DNA from: Rhizomucor pusillus
Lineage: Eukaryota > Mucoromycota > Mucoromycetes > Mucorales > Lichtheimiaceae
DNA: 50,276 nt
Assembly: GCA_900175165.2 (NCBI GenBank)
Contig: FWWN02000611.1
Span: 9,304-59,579, forward strand
Direction: 5' to 3'
Of this stretch, positions 21,139-33,390 are shown one piece after another. The notes under the pieces are model-generated. The model saw only the letters and a list, made by a program, of their open reading frames with translations, was not told where the DNA came from and searched no databases. A program made the translations under genes and the position numbers. Positions within the stretch are counted from its first letter, which is position 1. Each line of letters starts with the position of its first letter.

Positions 21139-22311
21139 ATGGGTGCTCGAGTATTTTGGTTGTCACTGTTCCGGTTTCTGTGCTTGCTATTCAGTCTGGC
21201 AACACTTGCGTGCCATATAGGTATTTTGCTACATTAAAGGACGGTAGAAAGCAAGGTTGCTCATGAAAATCCACGATACAATGAATAATAGCGCAAATTG
21301 TAATGCTTAATGCATACATGAAAGACAACGACGTCGATTCATGGTTCCCAGGTTACGTACCGGTAAGCATAGGCCAAAAATCTCTCAGTATCCTCCCGCA
21401 AAACCCTTTTTCTTCTCTAATGCATGTCACACACAGTATATCCTGTACTTTGTCGGCCCGGGTGTCTCCATGATCTGTGCTATCGCGTTAAATATCGTTA
21501 GCATTTCAAGTATAAAGTCTGTCCGAGGAGACCGTTCCATGTGCGTTATTAATGTCGCGCTGATGGCCGCTTGCGTCGTTTACAACACGCTAAAGCAAGG
21601 TGTTATTCCGTGGTCGGGCGGCAAAGCTTCCGGTGGACCCAAATCAGCCAATCTCGGATTTGCCTCGTACTGCAATTTGTATGATGATAAGACAACACAG
21701 TTGAGATGCTGTATGTTCATAGCAGTATTTATATAAGCATGCAGATTTGATAATTTTGCTAACCACATTTGGTGACAGGGCTTACGGACGGTGTATGGCT
21801 TGGATGCATTGTTGTTGCTGCATTTTGGCTTATTTTGGCTATTTACGTCTACGCGCAAAGCAGCTCGGATATCTACGATAATGACTTTGATGTTTATGAC
21901 TACAAGGATGATGTGCCTATGGCCGTAACGACGCCGCCCATGCAAACCAAGACAGATACAGCACAAGAGTATCATGCTTCATCGCCGGTCCACAACGGAA
22001 ATGTCGACTATGGCTATTACAATCAACCTGCAGGCGGGTACCCCGAGTACGATAGCTATTACGACTATCCGCCACAGTCTGCGTATGCCGGTTACAAACA
22101 GCCTGTGGCGGCAGGACATTATGGATACACTGGCAACGGAGCATACATGGTCAGCGGACGACCCGATGATACAGTGCACATGTTGTCAGACGTCAGCACA
22201 GATCCTAACCATCAAGCATACTATTCGCCTCACCTAGCAACGACGCAGGCGCCTGCTACCCCCACGACAACTACTGCACACACTACTGCTCAGAGCCCAA
22301 ATGCGTACTAG
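21139..22311 (+). CDS. Four-transmembrane (MARVEL-like) membrane protein with Tyr/Pro-rich cytosolic tail
   Basis: Exons 21139-21220, 21325-21362, 21437-21710 and 21779-22311; 308 aa. Four hydrophobic helices can be read: VFWLSLFRFLCLLFSLATLA near the start, YILYFVGPGVSMICAIAL, CVINVALMAACVVYN, and VWLGCIVVAAFWLILAIYVY. This four-helix layout with a short N-terminus resembles fungal MARVEL-domain membrane proteins, but no diagnostic motif settles it. The last ~150 residues are soluble and rich in Tyr, Pro, Gly and Asp with repeated Y-x-x-Y spacing, then a Thr/Ala tail. A plasma membrane or vesicle protein is likely; function is unknown. Exon 2 is only 38 bases; the ATGAAAG acceptor before it is short of pyrimidines but the frame supports it. 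Confidence 0.75.
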
Positions 22312-22765
22312 TATGTGTTCTGGACATATTAGAAAAAGGCATTCCTTTTTGCTTCCTATCCTTCAATTTTTGGATTTTGTAGTATCTTAACTTTCTTTCC
22401 CTACTCCACTCTGAATAATAATAAACAGAGTCTGCTCATTCCATGTTGCTATATTTTCCTTTGTACATTAGACTCTAACGCCATATTGGCACCGGTAGAA
22501 AAGCCGAAATTCCCAGTTTTCAGGTCGTCCCATAATAGCATTGCGACGAGCAATGTTAAGCATGTTAAGATCAATTTCCTATTATCACAAACCCACAGGA
22601 ACAATCATTTGCTTAAAGGAGGCCAATCATCCACCTTTCCAAGAGCATCCCATTTGTGGCGGACTTAAGCCAAAGATTTTTTCTGCTTCGCAGGACACCT
22701 GTAAAAAAAGAGGGTCGGGTCCGTCAAAAACTTTTGTTTTCTCTTTTGCCTCCAGCACTAAAACA
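22312..22765. other. Intergenic region upstream of SSZ1
   Basis: Contains the 3' flank of the membrane protein gene (an AATAATAATAAA-like polyadenylation context at about 22415-22425) and the promoter of the Hsp70 gene. Frames of 60-106 codons running into the SSZ1 first exon are out of frame with it. Nothing else was recognised. Confidence 0.5.
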
Positions 22766-24524
22766 ATGAGCGCCTCGTCCGCTGTCATTGGTATCAACTT
22801 TGGCACTTGCTATACCTCCATTGGCTACTTGACCAAGGTAAAGATCTCGACGATCAAGTAGCTCATCGCATAGATTTTGTTGACGAAGTAATTTTTTGAC
22901 AGGAGGGTCGTGCTGACTGCCTTGCCAACGAAGAAGGTGATCGTCAGATTGCCTCCGTCTTGGCTTTCCACGGCGAGGAACAGGTTGTTGGATCTCAAGC
23001 CAAGTCTGACATTGCGCGCCATCCTGACACAACTGTTGCAAACTTCCGCGCTGAACTCGGCAAGACGTAAGCATAGCTAACAATAAGCTTGATCTATCCA
23101 TGTACAAAGGAACGTATGCTTACCGTGTATGCTTTGTGTATAGTTTCGCTCAAGGTGAGAACCTTCCCGGTTCTTCTGCTCCCATCATCGAGAAGGATGG
23201 CCAGCCTGGTTATCAAGTAACACTTCCCAGCGGCAACGTTATCTACACTGCACAGGAAATCTCCAGCTTCTTTTTACGTCACATCCGCGAATCCGCCGAA
23301 GCTTTCTTGGGCACCGCCGTGTCCGGTGCTGTCATGGCCGTTCCATCATACTTCACTGACGCTCAGCGTGAAGCCCTTGTTAAAGCTGCCGAGGATGCCG
23401 GTATCAATGTTCTGCAGCTGATCCACGAATCTGCTGCTGCTGCGCTCGCCTACGATGCCGTTAAAGACACAAAGGATAAACTCGTTGTTGTTTGCGATTT
23501 CGGTGGTCATTCATTGGATGTTACTGCTCTTTCCGTACGTTCCGGATTGTATATGATCTTGGCTACCGCACACGATACCAAGCTGGGAGGCTCCTCATTC
23601 GACGACTTGTTGATCAACCACTTCAGCGCTGAATTCAAGAAGAAGAGCAAGGTCGACATTTCCCAGAACCGCAAGGCACTTGCCAAACTGCGGGGCGCAG
23701 TTGAACTTACCAAGAAGATGCTTTCCAGCGCCAACTCTGCTCCTTGCTTCGTCGAATCTCTCGCTGAAGGTCTTGACTTCCACGGCACTATCAACAGAAT
23801 GCGCTTTGAGATTTTGTCCAACAAGGTGTTTGCCAAGGCTTTGGATGTCATACGCGATGTCTTGTCCAAGGCTGATTTGGATGCCTCGGAAATCGACGAA
23901 GTTGTCCTGGTTGGCGGTTCCGCACGTATTCCCAAGTTTGCTGTCAAGCTGCGCGAAGTCTTCACTGCTGAACACACCACTGTCCGATCTGAACTTGAGG
24001 CTGACGAAGTAATTGCTCGCGGATGTGCTTTGCAGGCATCTTTGTTGGATGGCTACGATAAGGAAACCATCAAGTCTTCTCAGGAAGCTATTATCACCTT
24101 GGCTCCTCACACAACAAAGGCTATCGGTGTTGTTAATGCTAACAACGAATTCATTCCCATCGTACCACGCGGTGCTGCCTTGCCTGTCCGCCGCACCTTT
24201 GAATTTAGCAATGCTCAGGCCGGTCAGACCCACGCCTACCTTGCACTTCACGAAGGCGACCACGTTATCGAGAAGAAGGAGATTCCTCAGGAACCTATCG
24301 AAGGTGAAGAGGACGAGGAGCCTTTGGAACCCGAGATCGTCACGGAAGTCCACACCAAGCCTAGCAACTTGCTCGTCGAGGCATGCTTGCCATTGGAACA
24401 CGGCAAAGAAGCTAACGGCAGCAAGATTGAAGTGCAACTTACCATCGATGCCGAACGCAAGCTTTCACTTGTCATGCGCGAAAAGAACGGAACCAACATT
24501 GTCAAGGTCGCTGGAAAGCAATAG
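22766..24524 (+). CDS. SSZ1: Ribosome-associated Hsp70 homologue Ssz1
   Basis: Exons 22766-22837, 22903-23066 and 23144-24524 give 538 aa. The ATPase-domain start AVIGINFGTCYTSIG replaces the usual D-L-G-T-T phosphate loop with N-F-G-T-C, as in Ssz1/HSPA14-like Hsp70s. Other landmarks are PSYFTDAQREALVKAAEDAG, CDFGGHSLDVTALSV (D-F-G-G) and VVLVGGSARIPK. The C-terminus is short, with an acidic stretch (EGEEDEEPLEPE) and no EEVD tail or full substrate lid. Ssz1 pairs with the J-protein zuotin as the ribosome-associated complex, which stimulates the Ssb chaperone on nascent chains. Codon use is strongly biased (GTC, GCC, AAG), in keeping with high expression. Confidence 0.93.
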
Positions 24525-24826
24525 ATCTTCCCGTAAAAAAAGTTCTTTCCTTTTCCTTTTTGAAATTGTCGCATCATTTTTAAAACTTTTTTGTCACTTA
24601 TCTTTTACATTGTATTGATTGATTGTATCTAAATAGACATCAACGCACACACCTTTGCATATTTTTCTTTTGTAAAAAAAGTTGATTTAGTAGAACTTGG
24701 TGAAACGTTCTGTGCGACCGTGGATCTGAGCTGTTCTGACACATTGGACATGATTGGCTGCTTCAGCATGATCATCTTTTCTGTTTTCAGGGCACGGGCT
24801 CCACAGGACAGGTCTTACGCGTGTCA
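24525..24826. other. Intergenic region between SSZ1 and the mitochondrial carrier
   Basis: About 300 bases, T-rich after the SSZ1 stop (24535-24610), with no recognisable gene or repeat. It must hold the SSZ1 terminator and the carrier promoter. Confidence 0.5.
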
Positions 24827-26431
24827 ATGTCGCAATCAAAGCCCAAGAAGAGTGTCCTTGTATGTATGCCAATCGTTGTATGTACGTTCCATTTTAGCCA
24901 ACTTTTTCTCTCGGTGTAGAATTCAACTTTGGCCGGTGCCATCGCCGGCGCGGTGGAAGTCATGATTATGCAAGTGAGTGTTTGCCTGCCATACCGCATG
25001 GTGAATGACGAATTGTTAACTGGAAGCACGATTCAAATATGTATATAGCCCACGGATGTTGTCAAAACACGTTTCCAGGTACAATAAAGACACATAATTC
25101 TGCATACGGAAAATTCTGTCTGCCATTGTGCGAGCTTACAGGAATATCCATGTCACATGTGTACTAGTCGCTCCGAGCTGCTTCGCATTACAGCGACGGT
25201 ATTGTCAATGCATTTCGGCGCGTAGTTCGGGAAGAAGGGTTTACTGGTAACGAAAACGACGCGTCGTCTGATTCAGGCATGGATCTTATTGTAACCTTTT
25301 ACCTCTCAGCACTCTATCGCGGTACCGTGCCAGTACTGTGCATCGTAGGGCCACGCGTATCACTGCAGTATATGGGTTTAGCCATGTATAAGCCTTTATT
25401 TGAAAAGTTGGAAGGCACGTTGCTGCCGTCCCACAGCTCAGCCGGCCTTGCAGGTGTAAGTTTCTTTAGTGCACGTTTGTGAAGGAGACCATGATGTGCT
25501 GAATAGAGCGAAATAGATCTGTACCGGTATCACGCAAGCCGTGACTCTCGTTACTCCGTTAGAGATGATCAAGGTTCGACAGCAAACGGAATTAAAGGCT
25601 GGCACTGCTGAAAGAAAATACCACGGTCTGATCCGAACAGCATCTCTTATTGTCCGGCAAGAAGGGTAAATGATATATATGGCAAAAACAATGGCAAACA
25701 TACACGCGATGCTTATTAGAGAATCGAAATAACAGATTTTTTGCACTTTACAATGGCTTGCTGGCTACAGTTGCAAGACAATCTTGGGGTAAAAGCAAAG
25801 ACAATCTTGTTCTGTGTTTCGCGTGAACACTCATATCAATTGCATGTTGCAGGTCTGGTTGTCAAATTCTCGGGCTACACAGAGATCAAGGCCATGTTTG
25901 AACGAGGTTCCGAAGATCCAAGCAAACCTCTAGCTCCTTGGAAGCATATGGTAAGATTACCACGGATTCGCTGCGTATGACAGCACGAGTTATGTAGTAA
26001 CATTGGAAACAAAAAAGGTCAGCGGTGGTCTTGCCAATGTGTTGGTAGGCGTCTTGAACTCTCCGCCGGACGTTGTAAAAACAAGGTAAGACAGAAAATA
26101 TCACCGGTAGCAAACAAATTGCGAGAATCGAATAACAAATGTATGATGGTCTAGAATGCAAGATGATAGTCAGCCTTATCGTAGCACATGGGATTGCATC
26201 AAATCAATGGCTCGAAACGAAGGATACTTGTCGTTTTTCCGAGGTTCTTGGCTTCGGATCATCCGAGTTGCTCCAGGTATGCAATGCACGATAAGCACGA
26301 TCCATTTTTTTAATTTTTTCCGCCGGGCGATCCCTCAAACGTTTCGTTTTTCCCTTTTAGGAGGAGCTGTCCAGTTTGCAGTTTATGAGCAGGTCTCGGC
26401 ATGGCTAGACAAAGCATCAGCATCGAACTAA
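24827..26431 (+). CDS. Mitochondrial carrier (SLC25), di/tricarboxylate-type
   Basis: Eleven exons: 24827-24859, 24920-24973, 25049-25078, 25168-25246, 25310-25455, 25517-25665, 25736-25788, 25853-25950, 26018-26085, 26155-26276, 26361-26431; 300 aa, the normal carrier length. Three repeats each carry the P-x-[DE]-x-x-K-x-R signature: PTDVVKTRFQ, PLEMIKVRQQ and PPDVVKTRMQ. The linker LAPWKHMVSGGLAN and the closing RVAPGGAVQFAVYEQV resemble the succinate-fumarate/citrate group of inner-membrane carriers, so exchange of organic acids is likely, but the exact substrate cannot be fixed by eye. Ten introns in 900 coding bases, with exons as short as 30 bases, make it the most intron-dense gene here. 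It converges on the GNAT gene. Confidence 0.88.
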
Positions 26432-26768
26432 AATAAGCAAAGGGATCTTGCTCGACATGGGAACATATCATTGGTCGGATATATCAGCTTTAGAGCGCAA
26501 TCGATATTTGTAAATATAGAGTGTTGATTATTTTTTTTTTCTGTTAGACAGATGTTATTTGTTCCTTGAGTATGTACAAATACACGCAGACACACACACA
26601 TGCACACACAAAACTTGCCTCCTTTGTCGAGGCATTGTAGGAATAAGGGAATACATGGACATACACTGTTGTCGAAGGAAAATGAGAAGATAAGAAGATA
26701 TGTAAACAGGTTAAGGAATGGGGGTATAGGGATATTTAATGATGATATGCTATGGAATATGATGAGAT
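26432..26768. other. Convergent intergenic region with short CA-rich tract
   Basis: Lies between the carrier stop (26431) and the minus-strand GNAT stop (26769). A (CA)n-like tract runs at about 26581-26610 (ACACGCAGACACACACACAT). Also T-rich at 26529-26540. No coding sequence recognised. Confidence 0.55.
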
Positions 26769-27561
26769 TTACGAGGATTTAGATCTGCCAGGCTGCACCT
26801 GAAGTGAGACAGGTTCATCACGAAGCACAGGATCGCGGATTAGCAAAAAGGTTGTCGAGCTTGGACTGATATTCATTTCAGCACGGACGGTGAAGCCAAA
26901 CTGAGTGAAAAACCCGAGAGTTCTCTCGTCGCTGACTTCAGCGTAAACATAATAATGTGCATCGTCCGCCTTATCGAGCACATGCTGCATCAGCGCGGTA
27001 CCATAACCGCGGTGCTGTTCATGGGGCAGAACGCCAAGGTAGCCTATCGACAAGAATTGCCTTCCACAAGAACCGAGAACACGGCGTCTGACCTTATCGC
27101 ACGACGGCTGGAATTTACTCCAAGTTCTCAACGCTGCAGTCCATCCAATAAGCCTTGCGAGCTTCAATGTGCCGTTGATAGACGATGGCCAGCAGCCCAC
27201 GATACGCCAGATCAGAATACCCTTGCACCCATCAACTTGGATAGCAAAATCCCGACTCGTCAGCGTTGCTTCGTTGATGATCTTTTTGAAAAGAGTAAAC
27301 AGGAATGAGTCATGCTGCTCAGAGCGGCCAGTTTCGTTCGCTCGCCAGCCAACAACAGCGTTGTTGATATAGGCTTCAGTCAAGGTATGTGCGGCTTCCT
27401 TCACGGCACCTGTATAACATGAATAAGTATACAGGTCGTTAAGAACTTTCATGTACTATACCTTTAACAATGGGTCGCACAGTGACATGATGCTGATCTA
27501 GGTTGACAGTCAGTCTTCGAGAGTACTCGCCAAGACTCGGAACAGCAACTGTCGATGACAT
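26769..27561 (-). CDS. GNAT-family N-acetyltransferase
   Basis: Two exons on the minus strand, 27462-27561 and 26769-27409, join in phase 1 to give 246 aa. The acetyl-CoA-binding motif A is clear: IGYLGVLPHEQHRGYGTALM, with the Q/R-x-x-G-x-G/A core (HRGYGT) and preceding beta-strand, followed by VYAEVSDERTLGFFTQFGF, the typical C-terminal part in which the tail folds back on the substrate. Similar fungal single-domain GNATs acetylate small molecules or protein N-termini; the substrate is not evident. There is no signal peptide. It is transcribed away from the IBtk-like gene across a 1.2-kb region and has a TATA-like element 65 bases upstream. Confidence 0.85.
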
Positions 27562-27625
27562 GGGTTGGTCTTTAGAGAGAGATAGAGAGAGAAGTAGAGA
27601 GGGAGATGAAAAAAGAGAGACGCGG

Positions 27626-27633
27626 TTTATATA
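27626..27633 (-). promoter_or_regulatory. TATA box of the GNAT gene
   Basis: TATATAAA on the minus strand, about 65 bases upstream of the GNAT start codon (27561). A purine-rich plus-strand tract (GAGAGATAGAGAGAGAAG and following, 27575-27610), pyrimidine-rich on the coding strand, separates it from the start, as is common for fungal core promoters. Confidence 0.5.
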
Positions 27634-28767
27634 TTATACCCATTCAGTAATTTTTGAAAGCGAGAAACATGTCAAACAAAAAAGGCAAATTCTACAGCTA
27701 CGCGTGGCGAAAAAGGTCGAGAACTTTTCCACGGGAGAGAAGCGTTGCGTTGTTGTGTCTCGTCGCACGTAGCCAATGAAATGATTTCCCGATCGTACGC
27801 TCGCGCAAACAGCGGGTGATCGCCTTACCTTTTTCCTGCTGCATAATCGCTCCATGCAACGTGAGCATAAACAACATTGTCGGCTTTCATTTCTCTTCTT
27901 GGTTTTATTTGTATGTATCTTCGGCATCCGCGCTGCACGTGCGCAAACAAATGTTGGAATGGTCGCACGACTGCAGCATGTCGTCTCTTTTTCATAGCTT
28001 TGGACCCATTCATGCAACGGATTATCATGCTTCTTGCGATGTAGCATCATTTCTGCTAGTGTGCACGCCATGCGTGCATATACGTGATTCGTGACAAGAT
28101 CAATTGATTTAATACTTGATATTCAAAGGATAGTATTACATTTTCCCGATACTGGTAACTTGTTCGAGACTTTGTTTCTTACAAGAGGGTATGCAGTGTA
28201 ACTCGTGCTTGCTATGAACTTTAGACATGATCAAAGAAGGAAAGTCGTGGAAAACCACTCGGATCCATGAAAAGCATGTCTTTTTTTCTTTTTACTCGGT
28301 CTATCTTTTGCACTCCTTATCAGAAGAAGATGAAGAAAGTTTCAGATTGGTTATCTTTAGATTCAGCATCATACACCTTAATGCTGCAAAGAACATTGTA
28401 GATTTCATAATAAGGACGCGCAAAGCCGAGCTGCAAGTCCCACATTCACTTGTATATCGATCAATCCAGTCAACGATTTAGTTTTTAACGAATATCTTGT
28501 TTCTGAATGCAAGGACATAGTATCATTTATTTTTAATACTATTAAAGACCTTAGCTTTCCGCATTGAGTATTCGTTATACCATCCTAGTACGGTCATCAT
28601 GCTTACTGCTGCTAGGCACGAGATTTGAGTGCTTAGTCTCATTGGACCAGAACAGCAAGCGGTGCCCCGACAACGCACCTTGGGCGGGAGCACCGTTCAC
28701 ATCACTTAATCCCGCATTATCAACCGACGCTTGGGCCTTCTTGTTACTTTATCCTCTAAAACTTCAC
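27634..28767. other. Divergent intergenic region between GNAT and IBtk-like genes
   Basis: No coding sequence is convincing. A frame enters the IBtk-like gene from 28564 but its first ATG is 28768, so the upstream part is taken as leader. A 145-codon minus-strand frame (27634-28071) has no family resemblance and a Cys/Arg-rich composition of no clear meaning. Promoters of both genes are expected here. Confidence 0.45.
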
Positions 28768-31700
28768 ATGGTCTCCATTTTCAAGGCAGTACGAGACAAC
28801 AATGTAGAAACCGTTGAGAATCTGATTTCGCTGGCATCCAAAAGCGATCGACAAACTGGTCGATCCCCCCGTCAAGCGAAGCCTGTAAAAACTTTCAACT
28901 TGAACAAACGATCCTTGCATGGACGAACAGCCTTACACCTCGCTGCCACGTGGAATAGAGTGGAAATCGCTAAACTATTAATCGATTGTCCGTTGGTCAA
29001 CATTAATCTCCAAGATCTAGAAAATGGCTGGACAGCTTTGCACAAGTAATGTTTCCATTCTTTCAATATGCACACGTATGCAGTGTATTCGTACTAAATT
29101 TCTCCTACCACTAGAGCTCTATATTCTGGAAATATAGAAATTGCCATTATGTTGCTCCAGCGAGAAGATATTGATTTGAACATAAAAGATTGGGAAGGAT
29201 TGCGCCCATTCGAATTATACTCCTTGACAGTCAGAGACGTCTTTCCAAGATACCCCGATGCGCCGAGAAAAAATGGCAAAAAGGTCGATCACGCAGCAGT
29301 GTCCGATAACGCAAAGATGGAGGGAACAGAGTTGTATTCTTGGGGCAGTAACACCAATTACGTCCTCGGACATCGAGATCCGGACAACAGGGTCAATCCG
29401 GATAGAGTTCCGCTGGATTTGGAATGCCATCGGACAGAGTTTATCATGCAGCGCCCAAACGTAGCGATAAAATCCATTCAGATGTCGAAATACCACACAG
29501 CCGTCGTTACAGACGAGCCCTCTCACAACTTGTTGATTTGCGGATTCGGACGCGGCGGTCGTTTAGGAACAGGCAATGCAGAGACTCAACTTGCACTGAC
29601 GCCTGTGCCTTGGTCGGAACGTATCTTATCCGTAGCCTTGGGAAAAAATCACACAATTGCCGTGACAGAAAGCAGAAACGCCATCAGTTTTGGAGACAAT
29701 ACGTACGGTCAACTAGGTACGAATAGCAGTCATTTCGAGCATGAAATAATATATTTACGGTTTGGACCGTTAGGTTATGAGATGGAGTATGCTGAGCAAT
29801 TCACGCCACGGAGAATCCAAGCTGCATGCCTTAAGAAGCAACCTGTCATTGGCGTCGCAGCTTCCGCAGTGCATTCTGTCATATACACGTCCACGGATCT
29901 ATTCACTTTTGGACTTAATCAAGGACAACTTGGTAAATTTTAAACCGAAAAATCAAAGATTGAATCGTTTTTTAACTCACAACGTTACATAGGCTACCAT
30001 GCATCTGGTGATGATAATCGTCAGATAATTCCGAGGAAAGTTGGGTTCAGCGTACCTATTATGCAAGTCGTTGCGAACGATTTTGCCACTGCGGTTTTAT
30101 CAGAAAATAACGAGATTACGCTACTTACTAATTATACGCAAACCAAGTTATTGTAAGTCAAAGCTTCGAATATTGACTTGACTCGGCAATGTCTCACCCA
30201 TCTCTGAAATTTTTATAGCCTTCCCATAAGTCGGTTTCCGTCAAATATTCAAGTTCACAGTAGCTCCCCAAATTATCCCGTAAGGTTGCTAGGTAGCGGA
30301 AGCGAGCATCTGGGCGCCATTACGAGCTCCGGTGATGTATATTTGTGGCAATGCAAAGGAAGCAGTGCAGCGCAGCGATCGAAATCCAAGCAAATAACGA
30401 CTACAACGCTGCCTAAAAGGGTGTGGACCTGTCGAAAATGGCACATGGCAGCTATGGATGCATGCATCGGTCTTCATGGAGGACTCATTGTATGTACTCG
30501 GTCTGGACAAGTACTAGTCGGCAACTCGACAAAGGATAGCAACGAGGGCAGTTATAAATTCACAATCATACCATATCTTCAGCGCTGTGTCCAAGTTTGC
30601 GCTAGCCCCAGCGGCGCATTTGCAGCGGTGCGCTCAGAATTAACTACCACCCAGATTGCTGAGAAATCATCGACCTTGTTGTACGATCTAGCCTCTTCAC
30701 TACCTCACGTTCGTGCGTCTGAACAACTGGATACGGATATTGCTGCACTTACACGTCGAAGAAGCGACAAGGTGGAAAAGATGGAAGCCCAGATAAAAAC
30801 GTTAGAAGAGAAGAAAGAGAAACGCGCGAAAGAATTGATGCAAGGTATCAATGACTGGTTCCAAGAACAGCTCGGCAAAGTGATCACATCTGCTTGGGAG
30901 CACATTGAAGCGATTGCAGCCAGAGATGAGACACTGGACGTCACTATCAAATTAGCCGACAACAAACGCCTATATTGCCATCAATACATGCTTGCCATTC
31001 GTAGCCCTGTATTTCGTGAGATATTCCAAAAACGACAAGCCGACCCTGGGTTTGATACTATCGATATCGAATGGTGTCAGCAGAGCAAGATGGTGACCAT
31101 AATCCTCAAGAAGGCGTATGATCTGGTAGCGATACTGCTACTCATGGACTATTTATACATGGACACCTACTCACATCCTATGAACGCATTTTACCAAGTA
31201 CCAAATCTTTGCCGCAACATGGACGCTTCTTCGTCTTTTGGGACACCAAACAGCGTGCAAAAGGATTTGGTGGAACTAGCCAGTTTGTTTGGTCTCGAAG
31301 AACTCAAGGCATCTGCTTCGTCTTCGTTCAGTCACAGGCCGAAACCAACTCTGGAAAAATGCTTATCGAAACTGCTGACTGAGCAGATCGCATGCGACGT
31401 CGATGTAGAGCTGCAACGTAACGAGCATCTTTTATGTCACGAAATGGTTTTGCGGCAACGTTGTCCTTTCTTCGCGGCACTTTTTGAGCCGGGATCGATC
31501 TGGGTGGAAAAACGACGGGGACAAGGGCTGTTACCTGTCGATGTTACGGATTTACGGAAGCCGGTGTTCTCTCTTATACTCAAATATTTATACGAGGACT
31601 GCACAGAGGATGAACTATTCCGAGAGATCGCTGATGATAGCGTGGAGGGCATGATGAATTTTGTATTGGAAGTTTTGGCAGCTGCTAATGAGCTGCTTTT

Positions 31701-33318
31701 GGACCGCCTGAAACGCATCTGCGAAAGAGCACTTCTTCCGTTCCTGAAACTACGCAGCGCGACGACACTTCTTGAAAAGTCCAAACTTTACTTGGCTAAC
31801 GCTCTCAAGGAAAGATGCTTGTACTTTGTGGCATCCAATTTAGATTATCTCTTAATCAACGGGTAAGGAGCATTCCAACGGTATTCGTTTATTGTTTTGA
31901 TCATGTTTCCATGCTGATTTATCTGTTCAAATTGCAGTGCTCTAGACTCTGTAGATACCGATATCATCCGCGATCTCGAAAAATATATCCGTGAGGATCA
32001 AGCATCTGAGTCTCGTATCGGGCGTTTATTCAAGCCAGACATATCCATTCTTGATGAAGAGTTCTCAGAGTCTTTGTATGCTCAATCGCGCGAGGATATT
32101 TCTCCCATTGGCAACTTTGCAGAGATTTTGATAACAGTGTATCCACAGCAAGAAGCTAAGAAAGCATCTGCGCCGCCACTCTCTGCTCCTGTCAAATCCC
32201 ATGTTGTTGAAGATACCACTGTGTTCCACATGGACGAAGACACTGTGGAGGATCCGAAGACATACAAAGAGAAGAAGGCATCTGAAAGAAAAGCAGACCA
32301 TACGATTGCTGCGCACACCAGACCGCCAACAACCAGCGGAGCAAGTAACGGCGTGCCTTGGACGGCCCAGGGATTATCGGTTGGCTCAGCAGAGTAAGTG
32401 TAGCTTATAGTATGAGTAAACTAGGAACAAACTAGGAGTCTAACGGTTAGTATTTGTATAGACAAAAGGTTTCGCTACGAGAGTACCTCGAGCAACAGCA
32501 GCAGCAGCAACAATCGTATGCAAAACTTTCCTCTACACCACCGACGGCATTTCCTAAACATTCGCCTCCATATACCTCAAAGAAGCTGTCGCAAAAAGAG
32601 AGAAGGAAGTTGCAACAACAGCAGGAGCTTGCTGCTGTAGCGGCAGCCGCTACACCCAAACCTGTGTGGGGGAAAGTAGCACAAGTCGCGAAAACGCCGC
32701 CTTCCGAGCAACAGTCATGGCCATCCATTCGTAACAACAGCTTCAGCGAAACAAAGCAAGAGCCGAATCAAACACGTCGACTCTCAAATGCCAACGACGA
32801 GGATGAACTCCAAGCGGAGGCGAGATCTTCATTAAAGGGCAGGAAAATGTAAGTAACTTTTCGCGACAATCCAGATTTTTGCTGCCCTGCGAAATTGACT
32901 ACTAACATAAATGTGAATGATAAATATTAGTTACGTCTCCTCCAAGGAAGAATTGCTAAAAGAGATGGAGTCACGTCCTGGAGACGCGAGCTCCAATGAA
33001 AAGAAGCACGATAACGAGTTTGATTTTGATCCTATACGCAGTCTTGGACCTACATTTGAATTCACACCTATTAGAAAGAACAAGAAGACTTCTGCGAATC
33101 GGCCAACCACCGCTGCTGGCGCCGCTATTCGGTCTTTCCATGAAATCCAGAAGCAGCAAGAATTGGAAGACATGTGGATCAAGGGCAAAAAGGCCAAGAA
33201 GAGTCTTTTGCAGATCCAGATTGAAGAACAAGCGATTGAAAACTTGACAGAATACTATGTACAGACAATGGATGCTATCAGTGGCGAATGGTTTGAAATC
33301 CATAGAATCGGGTCATAG
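28768..33318 (+). CDS. IBTK: Ankyrin / RCC1 / double-BTB protein, IBtk-like
   Basis: Seven exons: 28768-29045, 29115-29932, 29993-30152, 30219-31862, 31938-32393, 32462-32848, 32931-33318; 1376 aa, close to the metazoan inhibitor of Bruton tyrosine kinase. Domain order matches: ankyrin repeats (residues about 45-140; GRTALHLAATWNRVEIAKLL), RCC1-type repeats (about 160-480; LYSWGSNTNYVLGH, CGFGRGGRLGTGN, SFGDNTYGQLG), a coiled-coil linker (about 600-640), BTB 1 (from about 655; CHQYMLAIRSPVFREIF) and BTB 2 (from about 808; LLCHEMVLRQRCPFFAALF). The C-terminal 400 residues are low-complexity (poly-Gln at 32484-32510) with a conserved-looking end (EDMWIKGKKAKKSLLQIQ). Family members act as substrate adaptors of Cul3 ubiquitin ligases; that role here is inferred. 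The next ATG upstream is absent, so 28768 is the start. Confidence 0.9.
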
Positions 33319-33390
33319 AGCAATTCTAGCTTTAAAACATTTCCATTATTTTTGATCTTAACTTATTAATAATGATAGAAGACACCATTT

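Noticed and set aside
23595..24437. 280-codon minus-strand frame over SSZ1
   Set aside because: Antisense shadow caused by strong codon bias in the Hsp70 gene; no motif of its own.
28564..28767. Longer N-terminus for the IBtk-like protein
   Set aside because: The extra frame begins at a TTG with no ATG, has no ankyrin similarity, and the ATG at 28768 gives a normal start.
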